A stretch of 64,000 nt of DNA from Beverwykella pulmonaria (GCA_001599595.1 BCHH01000001.1:248001-312000); one strand, 5' to 3'. Shown: positions 1 to 14,336, counted from the first letter of the stretch. Program-made: numbers and translations. The notes: a model not told the origin generated them from the letters alone.

Positions 1-512
1 GTGTCCTGATCATTACAAAGGGACAACGGAGAGCACGATCAGTTGCTTCGTCTTGAAGCTAGATACGGATTGCTGGATAGGGAGAGTACCCTCGTAGGTG
101 GGAACATGCCAGATTGAGTGTGCATCACTTTGTAATTTTCCGTCTTGGTATCTACTTTCTCTTGGCTCAATGTCTCTCCATCATCATTTTCCTCTCCACT
201 CTTTTTATCTTATCTTCCTTCCGTCTCTTACTGCTAAAGCTCATTTTTCCATCAATAAATCTCCGGGGTACCCGCCGCTAGACCCTGAAATTATGTTTCG
301 GTTGAGATTTGCACGCGTCACTATATGGGATCGGCCCTAATCGATATTGCAATAACGATGTACAGCACTACAAACACAGAACATATAAATATGACGTCCC
401 ATATCAACGCTCATATATTACTTACCGTGAACTACCTCCCACGTTCCTTCTCATTCCCACAATCCTTCCCATCCCTCATTTCCGTCTCTGTCCCAGGCCA
501 TCCACCTCAATC
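1..512. other. Intergenic, upstream of GH105 gene
   Basis: No supported gene. The last 100 bases before the GH105 start are rich in C and T, a common feature of fungal 5' leaders. Confidence 0.5.
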
Positions 513-1676
513 ATGCATCTCGATTCGCTCCTCTTAGCACTCCTCACATGCGCACCCACCACCCTCGCTGCACCCACATCGACCCAGCCTTACTCAACAT
601 GGATGGCATCCTCCTTCCTCAGCAAAAAGCCCGCGATAAATCAACACTACGTCTCCAGCGTGCTCAACGAAGGGATTCAAAAAGCCGCCACCCTCTACAA
701 AAACGCCACTCTTCTCTCCTACACATCCAACGCTATATCTTCCCTGATCGCGCCCAACGGAACACTAATAGGCTGGGACCCCCTATACTACTCGCTCGAC
801 GACTTGCGTGTTGGAAACAACATCCTCTACTTCTGGGACTCGGAGGGCCGGAAAAGCGAGAAATACAAGACCGCCGCGACCGCGCTGCGAAAGCAACTAG
901 ACAGATACCCGCGAACTGCCTCCGGCGGTTTCTGGCACCGCAATCCCGCATACAAGAACCAGATGTGGCTCGACGGGATATACATGGCGTCCCCATTCTA
1001 CGCTACCTACACGAGCTACTTTGAGCCGACGAATACGACGGCCTGGAATGATATAGCGCTGCAGTTTGACCTCATCGAGGCGCATACGCGAAATAAGACG
1101 ACAAATTTGCTGTACCATGGGTATGATGAATCGAAGAAGGCGGTTTGGGCGGATCCGGTTACGGGGGCGAGTCCGCATGTTTGGGATCGGGCTGTAGGGT
1201 GGTACTTCATGGCGCTGGTGGAAGTGCTACAGGTTTATCCTCAGAGCAACGCCGGGTATGCGAGGCTGAAAGGATATTTGACGACGCTAGCGGAGGGAGT
1301 GCAAAAGGCGCAGGATACGACTGGCGGGTGGTGGTTGGTCATGGACGAGCCGTACCCGGGGATGAAGGGAAATTATATTGAAAGCAGTGCGACAGCCATG
1401 TTTACTTACGCGTATTTGAAGGGTGTGAGGACCGGGTTGTTGGATGAGAAGTATAGGGATACGGCGAGCAAGGCGTATGATCTCATGATTGAGAAGTTTG
1501 TCAAGGTCGAGACGAATGGGACGCTGAGTTGGGAGGGGACGGTGGAGGTTGGAAGCTTGAATGGAGATGCGAGCTATGAGTATTATATTGGCGTGGGACT
1601 GAGCGAGAACGATGGGAAGGGCGCTGGGCCTTTTATGTTTGCTGCCACGGAGATGGAGATGTGGAAGGCGTCGTGA
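513..1676 (+). CDS. Secreted glycoside hydrolase family 105/88 (unsaturated rhamnogalacturonyl hydrolase-like)
   Basis: Single exon, 387 residues from the ATG at 513; the open frame extends further upstream but without an ATG. The N-terminus MHLDSLLLALLTC...TLAAP is a signal peptide, and several N-x-S/T sites fit a secreted protein. The body matches the (alpha/alpha)6-barrel GH105/GH88 fold: DDLRVGN near residue 95, MWLDGIYMASPF (candidate catalytic Asp) near 155, the family W-x-R-x-x-GW block as WDRAVGWY near 230, and the YIESSATAMF block near 290. These enzymes remove the unsaturated uronic acid left at the end of pectin fragments after lyase action. I infer extracellular plant-pectin degradation. 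An exact substrate cannot be read from sequence. Confidence 0.85.
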   Translation: MHLDSLLLALLTCAPTTLAAPTSTQPYSTWMASSFLSKKPAINQHYVSSVLNEGIQKAATLYKNATLLSYTSNAISSLIAPNGTLIGWDPLYYSLDDLRVGNNILYFWDSEGRKSEKYKTAATALRKQLDRYPRTASGGFWHRNPAYKNQMWLDGIYMASPFYATYTSYFEPTNTTAWNDIALQFDLIEAHTRNKTTNLLYHGYDESKKAVWADPVTGASPHVWDRAVGWYFMALVEVLQVYPQSNAGYARLKGYLTTLAEGVQKAQDTTGGWWLVMDEPYPGMKGNYIESSATAMFTYAYLKGVRTGLLDEKYRDTASKAYDLMIEKFVKVETNGTLSWEGTVEVGSLNGDASYEYYIGVGLSENDGKGAGPFMFAATEMEMWKAS

Positions 1677-1887
1677 GTGCTGATGTATGGTAAAAAGTTA
1701 TAATTCTGTTAGAAGGAGGGGAGCTACATACAGGTCGTAATAATATTACCCATAGAGAACCCCATTTTCAACCAAACTCCAGTCTCAAACCCTACATTGA
1801 GAGATTTTCTGCCCAATTGTCTCGCGCAATGCTCCAACCCAAGTATTCCGTGTTTCATGTTTTGCATCATCTCCTTACTCTCTAAGC

Positions 1888-2376
1888 TCAGAGCAGAGTT
1901 CCTACAGCGGCAGAGACGAACAACATGGCCAGCATACCCAGCCCCGCCTTCGATACACCCTGCATGCCCAGATATGCGGGCGCTGCACCAGTCGACGACG
2001 CGGGTTTAGCCGTGCTACCCTGCGTTCCCGTCGTACTCGGATTTCTCGTCGAAGCCGCACTCGGCGTCCCTGTAGCCGTGGCCGTATTATTGCCGTTGCA
2101 GACGATCAATTGGGGCTTCACACCTCCATCCTGGAGACACTTGTTGATATCCGCGACGCTCTGGCCGACCACAAGGCAGTACAGTGCGCAGTCACTGGCG
2201 TACTTCTGGACCGGCGCGCTCTTGCAGCAGTTGCCTAGGATGTCGGAGTAGTTCGATGGCAGACCCTCGGTGCTGGCGACGGCGCAGAAGACGTCGGTCG
2301 TGGGGTATTGGTTGTAGTTCGCGTTGGCACATGTGCCGGTCGGGTTCGCGGCGACTGAGGAAGACACGAGGGACAT
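1888..2376 (-). CDS. Small 8-cysteine protein with GPI-like hydrophobic tail
   Basis: From the ATG at 2376 (MSLVSSSVAANPTG) the protein has 162 residues; the open frame extends to 2439 but with a poorer N-terminus. It has eight cysteines including one CC pair, N-glycosylation sites, then a Ser/Thr/Ala-rich stretch and a C-terminal hydrophobic segment (GLGMLAMLFVSAAVGTLL), as in GPI-anchored wall proteins. There is no clear signal peptide at this start, so either an upstream exon is missing or the start differs. The spacing of the cysteines is neither a hydrophobin nor a confident CFEM domain. I do not recognise the family. Confidence 0.6.
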   Translation of the reverse strand: MSLVSSSVAANPTGTCANANYNQYPTTDVFCAVASTEGLPSNYSDILGNCCKSAPVQKYASDCALYCLVVGQSVADINKCLQDGGVKPQLIVCNGNNTATATGTPSAASTRNPSTTGTQGSTAKPASSTGAAPAYLGMQGVSKAGLGMLAMLFVSAAVGTLL

Positions 2377-2888
2377 TTTGGAATTCTGGGAGGTGGAATG
2401 GTTAGCTTGCGGTTGAAGGGATTTGTGAGGCTGGCTCACGTGAAATTCTTCGTGTGGAGTGGGCTGCGGTTTGGGATCGAGTACGTCACGAAAGTGGTTG
2501 TGCCGTGGAATTAGTTATGTAGATGTAAGTTTGTGAGGTTAGTGGTTTGGCAATGGGGCGAGTGAAGCAAATATAGGTAGTGTAGTGAGTGGCCTGAGTT
2601 TTGTTGCACTGTCAGTGCTGGTAGCAAGTCTCTCGCTCAGCTCACAAGGTTCTTTTGCTTGAGGCGGTGGTTCGTCGTGGCTCCACATGGTTGCCCAGGC
2701 GATCCGTTTAATGTAATTCGCGTGCCACATTATTTTAGTGCACTACAAATCACGGCGTGCTCTGGAACATAAAAATTCCGACACCGCCCCTCACCTTGAG
2801 TTTGATACAAGGTACATTGATAGAAGTGAAGAACTTGAGACGAGGTGTTGACGTCTTCGGTGGTGCGTAACAATTCGAATGTCTAAGC

Positions 2889-3128
2889 CTAAAGGAGGAA
2901 CGGGTTCTTTCTCAGCCCATGCTTCAGCTCAATATCAGAGCACATTTCCATCAACCGCAAAGCCCCAACATTACTATTATACATACACACTATCGCTCCC
3001 GGAGAAAGATAAAGAAGAGTGTCAGCAGGTTCATCGAATATTGTAAAGGTCCTCCTCCTGGCGGATACAGAAGGACCTAGCAGGGTAAAGTTGATCCTCT
3101 TGCCCTGTTTCTGGATTTGCTTGACCAT
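2889..3128 (-). CDS. Possible small protein of unknown function
   Basis: An open frame of 79 codons begins at a true ATG (3128) and ends TAG at 2889. The predicted product is basic at its N-terminus (MVKQIQKQGKRINFTLLG) and has no recognisable domain, signal peptide or membrane segment. It stands alone between two minus-strand surface-protein genes. It could be a real short gene or a chance frame. Confidence 0.25.
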   Translation of the reverse strand: MVKQIQKQGKRINFTLLGPSVSARRRTFTIFDEPADTLLYLSPGAIVCMYNSNVGALRLMEMCSDIELKHGLRKNPFLL

Positions 3129-3248
3129 ATGACGCTCCTCGAACGCAACAAGATGTACTAGATTGGATTTTTGTCGAATTTTTCGAGGGCGTTGTCCCGC
3201 GTTATGAATTTCATATCTTTGCTTTCTTCTCTCTTGTCTTTCGTACCC

Positions 3249-4246
3249 TCATTCATGCAGCTCGTGTCTCGGCCTCCCATCCAACTCCTGCCTGTGCTTC
3301 ACCATATCTGTATCCTTTTCATATACTATCTCTGGCGCTTGAGGTAGCTGCACTTTCCGTTGTTTACGTTTGCGCAGGAACACCCACATAAACGCGACGA
3401 TACCTGCGACGACGGCTGCACATGCAATGCCTATCCCCGCGCCTGCACCTGCAGAAAGCTTGTCTGGAGACGAAGGCTGCTCGGGTTTAGATTGTGGCGA
3501 GATAGATCCGGTGTTGGTAGGCGGACTCGATGAAGTCGCAGACTTCAGGGTGGCAGACGACATGAGTGTGACTGCAGGAATCATCGCCGAACTCCCAATC
3601 GAACTCGTCGCTGAACTCGTAATCGAACTCGAAGCTGAACTACTTATCGGACTCGTAGCAGCCAAAATAGCGGAAGAATCGACCTTCCACCACGTTGCTG
3701 ATACCGTGGAATTGCCTTCCGAGGCAGCCTTCACTTCGCCCGTAGTGGGATTGACAAAGTATCCGGTACCATTGTCGCAACATTGGGTACCGTCCACGGC
3801 GCAGCAGAAGACGTTGTTGCCACAGTCTGTCAGCGATAGACCTGCTGCAGTCTGCCCTATCAACCACATTGCACGGTCAGCCCAATTTTTCAAAGTAATA
3901 GATGTAGAAGCAGGCTATTACCCGGACAGAGAGTCGAGCAACCGCTCCAATTCGCGTTATCACAGTATTGTCTGCTGATTGTCCCGCCGCCATCGACGCA
4001 GAGCAAATTGGATCCGCATTTCTCAAAGTCAAGACAGCAGTTGTGGGTTCCGTTTCCGCACGAGAGCAGTTCGGGTCCAGTGTAGTATTTCGAATTTCGT
4101 GCAAGGATACCTGTGCACCCTATGTTCAGTAGATTACTCGAAGGTCATTGTGAAGCTGGCATACCATCGTGGGAGTAACAGTCGGCGTTCACAACTGGTG
4201 TAAAAACCGTCCGCAGGACCAGAAACCAGGCAACCGGCCGAACCAT
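3249..4246 (-). CDS. Single-pass membrane protein with Cys-rich ectodomain and Ser/Thr stalk
   Basis: Three exons fit perfectly in phase: 4246-4165, 4110-3922 and 3856-3249, giving 292 residues. Exon 1 encodes a signal peptide (MVRPVAWFLVLRTVFTPVVNA) and exon 2 most of a Cys-rich region that continues into exon 3 (CGNGTHNCC, CDNANWSGC, CGNNVFCC, QCCDNGTG). A Ser/Thr-rich stalk follows, then one transmembrane helix (GAGIGIACAAVVAGIVAFMWVF), a basic stop-transfer (LRKRKQRK) and a short cytoplasmic tail. This is the architecture of fungal wall-sensor-like and mid2-like proteins; the exact family is not identified. Introns are 54 and 65 bp. Confidence 0.8.
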
Positions 4247-5570
4247 GGTGATTTACTGTTTGAGCGACACAATACGCTCAGAAAGTGTAGGGCTGTACAG
4301 CTAGATGGTGTTCACAGGGAGGAGGCTGAGCTGGGGGGGTTGGGGGCATCCGATTTTATAGGTAGAAATACCGTTTCCGACCCCATCAATAAGGAGACGA
4401 TCCGCATCAATTCAAAACTTGCTGACATTACCAAGGATTGACTTCGCTAACTCAAGAATGGATGGATAGAATTGAAAGAAATCTATAGCAAAGTTATAGG
4501 GTTAGTAAAGGCAAGTTTGACGGCATGCTAATTGTCAAGATCCGATGGGCGGTTGTAATATATGCTAATGCGTACTTACCTTGAGCTCAACTCTTCCCTC
4601 CCTCGCATCTCGACATATACCCATCCGATTCTAACAATTTGCACGCCGTTGGGCTCGCATTTACTATCTCTACAATTTGCAATAGATTTCTTTTAATTTT
4701 ATCCCTCAATTGTAAAGATACATAGTTTGGTTTTGTACTTACCCAATTTATGCGGATTGCCTCCCTATCGCTGACCGTTCCACAAACGTGTCAGCAACAG
4801 TCTATCGACACGAGCTCGACAGCCTCGTGCTTTAATGTCCTGCATATATTTATTCCACCAGCATCTATAAAGGTAACGACATAACCAACTAAAGGGCATC
4901 AAATACAAATAAACCATGTTAAAACAGACGGCTCACAAGGTTACAGCGTATTATTCTTCGGAAGCGTTAATTAAGCTCTACTTAGGGGGTAATGGAGATT
5001 GGGGCTGTTACACAGACTCTCGTATCACGGAGTAAAGGCAAATACAAGTGGCAAAAAACCCCTGTATTTAGCTCTCGACGGGGCCACGATAAGACTGAAC
5101 AAATCCTGTTTGTTGACCAACATGCTGCCAACGGAGCGCTGTTACTCTCAGCATCCAGTCTCTACACACACTCTCTCTCCCACTCTATCTTCTCCACTGT
5201 TTGATTAGAACAGATAGAAGGGATATGGGCTTAGTAAAATTTAGAGCAAAGAATATATCTAGAGATGTGTGCACTTCTTTAAATATCGTGTACTGTATAT
5301 CAAAGCCACTACACTACTTTCTATCTCCATTATCCTTCCTCTCTAGCCAATCGCCTGTTCTTGTACCATTTCGAAATTCTCTGTCTACAACGCCTCAATT
5401 TTGATATGATGTCTCTTTCATCCACTGTTGGTTTCACAGGGCTATTGCAATAGCAATGGGGGTTCTCAAAGGGGGTAATAAATCGTTGTGTCTGTCTCTA
5501 TCTGAGGTGAGGCTCAGGAGGTTGTATCATCCCTTTGCCGCCAAGCACCGCTAGTGTCTCATGTGATAAA

Positions 5571-5600
5571 CACGTGATCACAACATCACCACGTGATCAC
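5571..5600. promoter_or_regulatory. Tandem CACGTGATCAC motifs
   Basis: CACGTGATCAC occurs at 5571-5581 and again at 5590-5600. CACGTG is the core of bHLH (E-box) sites. No gene start lies within 1 kb, so any regulatory role is inference. Confidence 0.25.
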
Positions 5601-6532
5601 CATGTTCTATATATATTCCAACATCCACTAACATTAAACTCAAAAAAAGGGGCAAAAAGGAACAAACGACCGGCCGTGCTGACTGTGTTATTCGGATTAG
5701 AATTTCCCCCTTTGCGTGCTAGCCCTAATTCCTGTATTGTTAGCTGCAGGGCGCCACCCCAAGCAACTAGCTGTTATTCATTTCAACTGTAGATGCATTT
5801 TTTTATGGTAGGATTTGTAAACTGATCAGGATTTGTAGAGGGTAGGTGAGAGTGAGAAGTTTTGAAGTGAGTCACGTGAGGTGTCGAAGCGAAGATAGAA
5901 TATTGCCGATGCCGCTATCAAAGGATATGTAAACGGATTGCGAATTGCTTCAGTTCAGATGAGCATGTGCTCAGGTGAGAAGTTATACTCCTCTTGCCTT
6001 CTACAACCTCTTGAGTATGATTTGGTTACTCCAATTCTATTGCATATTGTTTTCTTTTTTCAATTTGCCCTCACTTTTACGCTTCTCTTGTTTCGTCGTC
6101 GTGTCAGGCTTTGGTATAACAGTGTGCATATTTTGCTTGCCAGGGTGATGGGTGACATTTCCCCTTACCTACGACGCACCTTGCAAGAATTTGGATTTGA
6201 GACCAAAAGAAATCAAGGGTCAGATGACATACTCGTAGATCAGCCTCGGTCGATTATCATTGAATATATATTCTGGAAGCTGGGGATCTATGAGTGGCGT
6301 AGATACTCCGGGGTCCGTTACGGGATGGCAAGAAGAAGAGAGATCTAAGGCTATAGATGGTTGAAATACATATCTGAGACGTTTACTACAGCGCCCCGTA
6401 GTGTCTTGTATATCGTCTCCTGTTCATATATTTTGTAGTTGTAGATATTTCCTTTCGTGTTTTCTTTGCGAGGAGATTCCGTTCCTTGATACCACCTTTT
6501 CGGCATATTTGAGTACACACACAAAAGTATAG

Positions 6533-8279
<1,747 letters not shown>

Positions 8280-9837
8280 ATCTCTTTCATATTTCTTATA
8301 GGTTCTGGAAAGTTTCAACACACGACGTTATGAATTGAACTGGGATGATACCACTTCGAAAAGTTGATTTGTCTTCAACGGCATAGTCAGGGAGTATGTC
8401 TTTATTCCAAAGAGACGGGGTTTTTGGTTTTCGATAATGGTTCAAAAGGCGTTTGTTCACTGCATCTATCACCCTACTTGGCCCTTCAACCCTGGTCAAG
8501 GATATAGAGGTGATTTTCTGTGTAAGAATGTGGCTGTGAGGCGGTGAGTGGACGTTCAACGTCCAGATGGAGGCTTGAAAGCTTATAGAGTAATGGCTCA
8601 TCGTTCGTACACGATGGGCTGCGAATGAAGACGGTGGTGGGTTCCACACCCACGCGCTGCGAGTCGAATATTAAGAATTTTCGTCATCGACTGATTGTCC
8701 TAGAAACCTTAACTGCCCAGAACATCCGCCTTCCACCTCAACAAAACCTTGTTTTCCTTCCCGCACGTACCCGTTTCCAGTGTCATGCTCTCTCCGTTTC
8801 TTACTCACACCTGTATGCCCACACATAAACTGCTTCCGTAGCATCTCGTCTACATTGATATGTATGCCATGTACGCAGCCAGCCCACACCTCCTACCACC
8901 ACCTACATACATATCACATTCCACAGTATACTCTACTCCCGACGTTATCCAATTTCAGTCTCCTTGCTCAATCAGTCAGTGACATGCTAATGCAATCCGC
9001 ACGTCTGCACGCTGCAAACCTACTTAAAAGCCAGAGCGTTGTACACCGAGCCGCATCCCCGTTGCGTTATCCGGTATGTTACGGCATAGCCAGCGGGATA
9101 CATTGGACCCACTATGTGGTCGCTGCGGTGCGCAGGATGTGTTTCAGCATCCTGGCTTGGGGGTGCGCCACGCGAGGGCACGTACTGGACGGGTGTTGAC
9201 ATGGCGACGGACGGATGATGATACAGCCAGGAGTCGTGGTCGAGAAGAAGTTGCCGTGGTCGAGACTACGGCGTCGTGGTCAAGACAATGCTGCACGATT
9301 AGCAAATCTCGAGAAAAAATACATGGAGACAAGTAAAGCACCATGGATTGCACAATCACAACATTACATGTAGGGCACGTCCCCCAATTGATATTATAAC
9401 CCCAATATGCTACTGTAGTCTACACAATATGTGCTCTTTCCACACCTGACACCACGCCAATACTCTCCTCCCCACCTACACTGCAGAAAACGCGCACCTC
9501 AAGTGCCGCCCGTATGCCTGCCAATGCTCGCTTGTTACAGATATCTGACATCTACCCTGCTCGGCGTAGAAGGCTACTAAGAACTAGGGTAGGGAGGTAT
9601 CAAGACGGAAGAGAATTCGAGAAGAAACAACAAGAAAGACCCGCTCAACCTAAAACCGTGCTTTTCCAAAAATATCGGCGAAGATATGACATGAATAACA
9701 TGGTGGGAGGTTGTATTGATGCCATTTGAGATGTGAATCGGAAAAAGGGTAGTCGAGAAGAGAAACGCCGTCAGAGAAACACAGGGAAACGGTGCGAGCG
9801 TTGCATCAACGCAGTCCGATGACGCTCTGTTCAATAG
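8280..9837. other. Intergenic between SAHH and WHI2-like gene
   Basis: 3' flanks of two convergent genes. No gene seen. Around 9233-9287 the phrase CGTGGTCGAGA recurs imperfectly three times; otherwise unremarkable. Confidence 0.45.
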
Positions 9838-11422
9838 TTAGTATCGTGTCGAAATTACTAGGAGTTTGTGCAGTACCATCTCAAGTGTCCAGACTCTCCT
9901 GATCCAAACCTTTAGCTTGCCTTCCACGCCTTTTACGTTTTCCAATTCAACGCCCTCCCACCAGCATCGTCGAGCGGGCTTCCTCCAGAATAGGAGCAGC
10001 TTCTGGGCCATTCCAACAGCATTGCTGTTTGCGAGATCATTACCCTTGATGTCAGTTCGGAGCCGTGCTAGCGCAATGCTGCAGATTACTGCCTTGTTGG
10101 GTTCCCCAGCTCGGTGACCCCACTTGTCGTCGTGATTGAATCCGCTGATGTCATCAGGTTAGCATACAGCCAACAGAATAATTAACGACGTGAATACATA
10201 CCCAGCCGTCAACATTTCGATGAGATGCTGCTCTGTGGTCCCCGGTTCTTCGCTCTTTCGTAACCCCGAAAATATGCCATTCTGCCTCAACAACGCTTCC
10301 CCGGCAGCTCTTTTGACTTCTATCATCTCCGGCTGAGAAATATCGCGGTACGGCGGGATGGCGTAGAAATCGAGATCCTCGCGCAGGACAATGATCCCAG
10401 CCCGATCCTGCAGCATGTCCCTTGCGGAGCCGTGCATAGGCTCGATCGGGACAGCTTCGGCGGGATGGTCTGGGGTTGCGGTTGGGGAGGGGGGTGACAC
10501 GGGGATCGTCTGGGCTACATTGCGGAAGAATTCCAACATGTATTGCAGGGAATTCGGGTCATACTGGGCAAAATAGATATTGTCAGATAGATATAATGCG
10601 TGATGGGAGAGGTAGCAGTCGATCATTTGGATAGAGTTCATACGGGTGTTGGGAGCTGAGGGGAAGGGAGATCTGTGGTACCAACATCGACTGGATAGAC
10701 GTCACCATCATGGTATGAGTTCATGTGACCATCTGGGAGGAGCCCATTAGGAAACAGAGATAGCAATACGAATTCGGGCAGCGTCAGGAGCTCGTCTCTA
10801 GAGAGCGTGAATCGGGTTCCCCTGGAATCAAGATCAGTCATGCACGTTTTCCTCGAGCGATATCGCTAGCTTACCTGAGTTCCAACGTAATGTTCTCATC
10901 GGACCCGCCTAGGGTGTTTATGGGTGGCCCGCCACTCTGCTGTGAGACCTGGGTGAGGATGCTCGCGGGACCTCCTGCGGATGCCATCACGTAGGTGAAC
11001 GAGTCGAGCGGGCTGAATCCTTCACTGTACGGCGGCGGTGGTTCTCCGTCGTCGATGTCCTTGCTGCTGGAGCCGTCTTTGGTGTCGCGTGGGAGGGCAG
11101 CCTTGGTTTCAGCGACAGCGGCAGCGGTGGAGGACGACTCGGAGAAATAGCGGGGCGCCGGTGCAAAAGCAGGTGGGGATTCGCTCTGTGCAGCAGTGTT
11201 GCAGGCTTTGTCGGACTGTTCGGCAGGGTCGTCGGGCGGGAAGTAGAGCGAGGAGAAGGGAGGGGGATTCGGTGATTCGCCGGCGGTGGTCAGCACGGTG
11301 TGGGCAGCGGAGGGCACTGTGACGGTGTAGGGCGGGCGGGAGTCGTCGTGGTCGCTGGAATGGGAGGTCAAAGGAGTGACTACGGACAAGCCGTTTGCGC
11401 TGGAAGCCTGCGTCTGCGACAA
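9838..11422 (-). CDS. WHI2-like BTB/KCTD-fold protein (general stress and nutrient signalling)
   Basis: Exons 11422-10875, 10821-10686, 10563-10202 and 10144-9838 join in phase (450 codons as drawn). The conserved core reads ENITLELRGTRFTLSRDELL, then VYPVD|YDPNSLQYMLEFF across a junction, and near the end a W- and R-rich block (LLLFWRKPARRCWWEG, then VWIRRVWTLEM), as I recall for fungal WHI2-like proteins. Yeast Whi2 works with Psr phosphatases in stress response and in holding back TORC1. The N-terminal 150 residues are disordered and Pro/Ser rich. The start is unresolved: 11422 is TTG and the first in-frame ATG is at 10987, so a short 5' exon may be missing. The third intron donor (GTTGGT at 10685) is unusual. 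Confidence 0.8.
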
Positions 11423-11879
11423 GGTGACGGTTGTGTGGTGGAGACGTGCTGGGAGACGCTGCTGGAGGGCAGGGAGACTAGGGCGCTAGCAGCTCAGGTC
11501 AATTGCGAGGAGACGTAGGCGGATCACGAGCAGGCCGCACGCATTGGGGAGACGGATGTGAGGCCGGGGATTCGAAGATGCGTGTATGTTGCGGTGGGTG
11601 TGTGGTGGCCGGCGTGTGATGAAGTCGCTGAAGTCAGTTGCACGCTTGCCCAAGACAAGGATCCTCGTCCAGGAGCTGTCTAGCGTAGACCCTAGCGCCA
11701 ATGCCGTCGCTATCACTCCATCACCACACATCATTCCCATCTGATTAGTGAATTCACGGGGATGGCACTGCTCATTGGGTGCGTGAAGACCAGAGGTGTT
11801 GCTGCAGGCACGCGGATGTATTGGATGGAGAGGCGCTGTCCGCTCCACGTACTTCTAGCTAACCCTCCCAGTCCGCGGC
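11423..11879. other. Spacer between GCN20 3' end and WHI2-like 5' region
   Basis: Should contain the WHI2-like promoter and possibly its missing first exon. No convincing coding sequence was identified. Confidence 0.4.
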
Positions 11880-14336
11880 TCAGTGCTTCTGCACGACGCC
11901 CGCATCATTTGCTTGCGCTGTGATCCTCCGCTTGTAATCCTTGACCGTGCCATCAAAGTGTTCAATCGTACCGTGGTCACACACCCACAAACTCTTGCAG
12001 ACGTTCTGCAGCATGGTGACGTCGTGGCTGACCATAAGAACACCGCCCTGAAACTTCTGCAGGGCCTCCGAGAGCGCGTCCATGGCCTCAATATCCAAGT
12101 GATTGGAAGGCTCGTCGAGAACAAGAATGTGTGGGTTCGTCAGGGACAAACACGCAAAGGCCACACGCGACTTCTGGCCTCCCGACAATAGCTCCATCTT
12201 CTGCAGGCCCGTCATTCCCGTAATACCGAACGCGCCAAGGTGCCGACGGTACTCCTCGTCCGACTTCCCTGGGAACTGCTTGGCCATGAAACCTACCGCG
12301 CTCGCATTCAGATCTAGCGCGTCGACGTGATGCTGTGCAAAGAACCCGATCCGAAGGCGGGGGTTCTGCGTTATCAACCCCGACGTAGGCGACAGTGCGC
12401 CAATGAGTAGCTTTAGTGCTGTTGTCTTACCTGCACCGTTGGGTCCTACAATGCCAATACGCGAATCGAGTTGCACGTCGAGATCGACATTCTTGAGCAG
12501 GATGTTGTCCTTGGTATAACCAAAGGTCACGCCGCTCATCTGAATGATCGGAGGAGACATCTTTTCCACTTCTGGGAATTTGAAGTGTACCGTGTACTCG
12601 GCTTCTGGTGTCTGCAGTATTGGCATTTTCTCCAGTTTCTTGATCCGGGACTGGGCTTCAGATGACTTCGCAGCATTGTACCTAAATTTATCGATGAAGG
12701 CTGTCCAATACGTCAGCCACAATTTGGGGAGATCGTCGTGCATGTACAAACCTTGCAGATGCGCGCGTTGGACCATCTGATTGTCGTATTCTCGCTTGGC
12801 TGTCTTTCGGCGTTCCTCCTTCGTTGCGTAGAAGGAATCTATTCATGTTAGTAGTTGTCTGGCTTCGCAACTTGCGGGACAGCTCACCAAAGTTAGCACC
12901 CTTGTAGTAATCAAGACGCTCCGAGTGCTGGTGGATAATATCTGTTGCCACTTCGTTCAGGAAAGCTCTGTCGTGGGAGACGACCAGGAGAGTGCTTGGG
13001 TAGCCCTGCAGGTAGTTGGCCAAGAAGGTAATGGACGGCACGTCCAACATGTTGGACGGTTCGTCAAGAAGTAATAAGTCAGGTTCACAGAACAGTGCTC
13101 TAGCCAACGCCAATCTCATTCTCCAACCACCAGAAAACGTCTTGGTCGCAAATTGCTGTCGCTCAGGCGAGAATCCTAGACCCGCGAGAATGCTGGCAGC
13201 TCGAGGTTCGGCCTTGTCGGACTCCATCTCAGAGAGCTTGGAGTGAATGTCACTAAGGGTGACGTCCAGCCCTTCACGCCGCTGATCTAGTCTCTGCGCA
13301 TCCGCAGATGTGTCCGCCATGGTGGATCGCTCGATTTCGAGGTCGGCTAGCTCCTTGGAGATTTTCTGTAGACTATGAAACTAAGTTCCGAGGGATTAAA
13401 TTGAGGAGCTTACCTCTTGTTCTTTCAGAAGATGTTTACGCCACACGTCTGCATCCAAGACTGCTTGCAGAGCAGGCGTATCGTCACCAGTGATCTAGCC
13501 TTTCATCAGCATCCAGATGCCTCAAATAGTCAGAACCAACCAACCTCCTGCTCGACGTGGAGGATCGAAATATGGGTAGGAATGTTGATCTCTCGCCGAC
13601 TCAGAGCCCGCAGCAAAGTGGATTTACCAATACCGTTCTGACCCACAAGACCATACCGCCGGCCGTAAGCCAAAGTCAGGTTACCGTCTGTGATAATCCT
13701 GAGTCCGGAAATGGAGATGTCAAAATTCTCAATCTTGATGTCCTTGCTCTTTGTACTAGAGTCTGCGCCCAATTGTAGGGGGTTGACCGCCATGTAGAAT
13801 TCTTCATAGCTCTGTGTCTCGTCGGGCACGTTGATGAGTTTGGATGCTTCATATTCGACATTCTTGAAGACTTTGCGGTCCTGTTTGGCGCGCAGCTTGC
13901 GTTCTGCCTTCTCGAGTTTCTTTCGATCCACTCTTGATTCCACTTTTCTCGTATTTGCAGATTCGAGATCAACACCTCCGCCAGTCAGACCAAGGGTAGA
14001 GGATATGTTCTTATGTGAGCCCACGTGGACTGCTTGATCAAGCCTCCTGGCTGAAGGAGCAATCTGCCGCCGTTCTTGATTGCCGTTTGCTGCACTGAGG
14101 CGGGAGATAAACTTGTCAACGAGATTCTGCACAACTGTCTCGTTCTCGCTGGAAAGATCACCTGAGGCGGACAGGAGGAGTGCGGTCACGGCGGCGGCGG
14201 CCTCCTCAAGGGGGGACAGGCCGGTGGAGTCCGACTCGGATGTGAATGTATTGGAGGCATGGGTCAGGTACCCAACTGAGTAGTCAGACAGGATGGGGTC
14301 GATGTTAGGGATCTGAGCTCTGATTTCAGCTTCCAT
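11880..14336 (-). CDS. GCN20: GCN20-type ABC-F ATPase
   Basis: Exons 14336-13545, 13494-13414, 13365-12888, 12838-12752 and 12700-11880 give 752 residues, the length of yeast Gcn20. The ATG at 14336 (MEAEIRAQIPNIDP) is preferred; the longer frame begins with TTG. Two ATPase cassettes are complete: Walker A GQNGIGKSTLL and GPNGAGKTTALKLL, signatures FSGGWRMRLALARALF and LSGGQKSRVAFACL, Walker B LLLLDEP and ILVLDEP. The linker (DNQMVQRAHLQ, then FIDKFRYNAAKSSEAQSRIK) is characteristic. There are no membrane segments. With Gcn1 it helps activate the Gcn2 kinase on ribosomes when amino acids are scarce. Confidence 0.97.
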
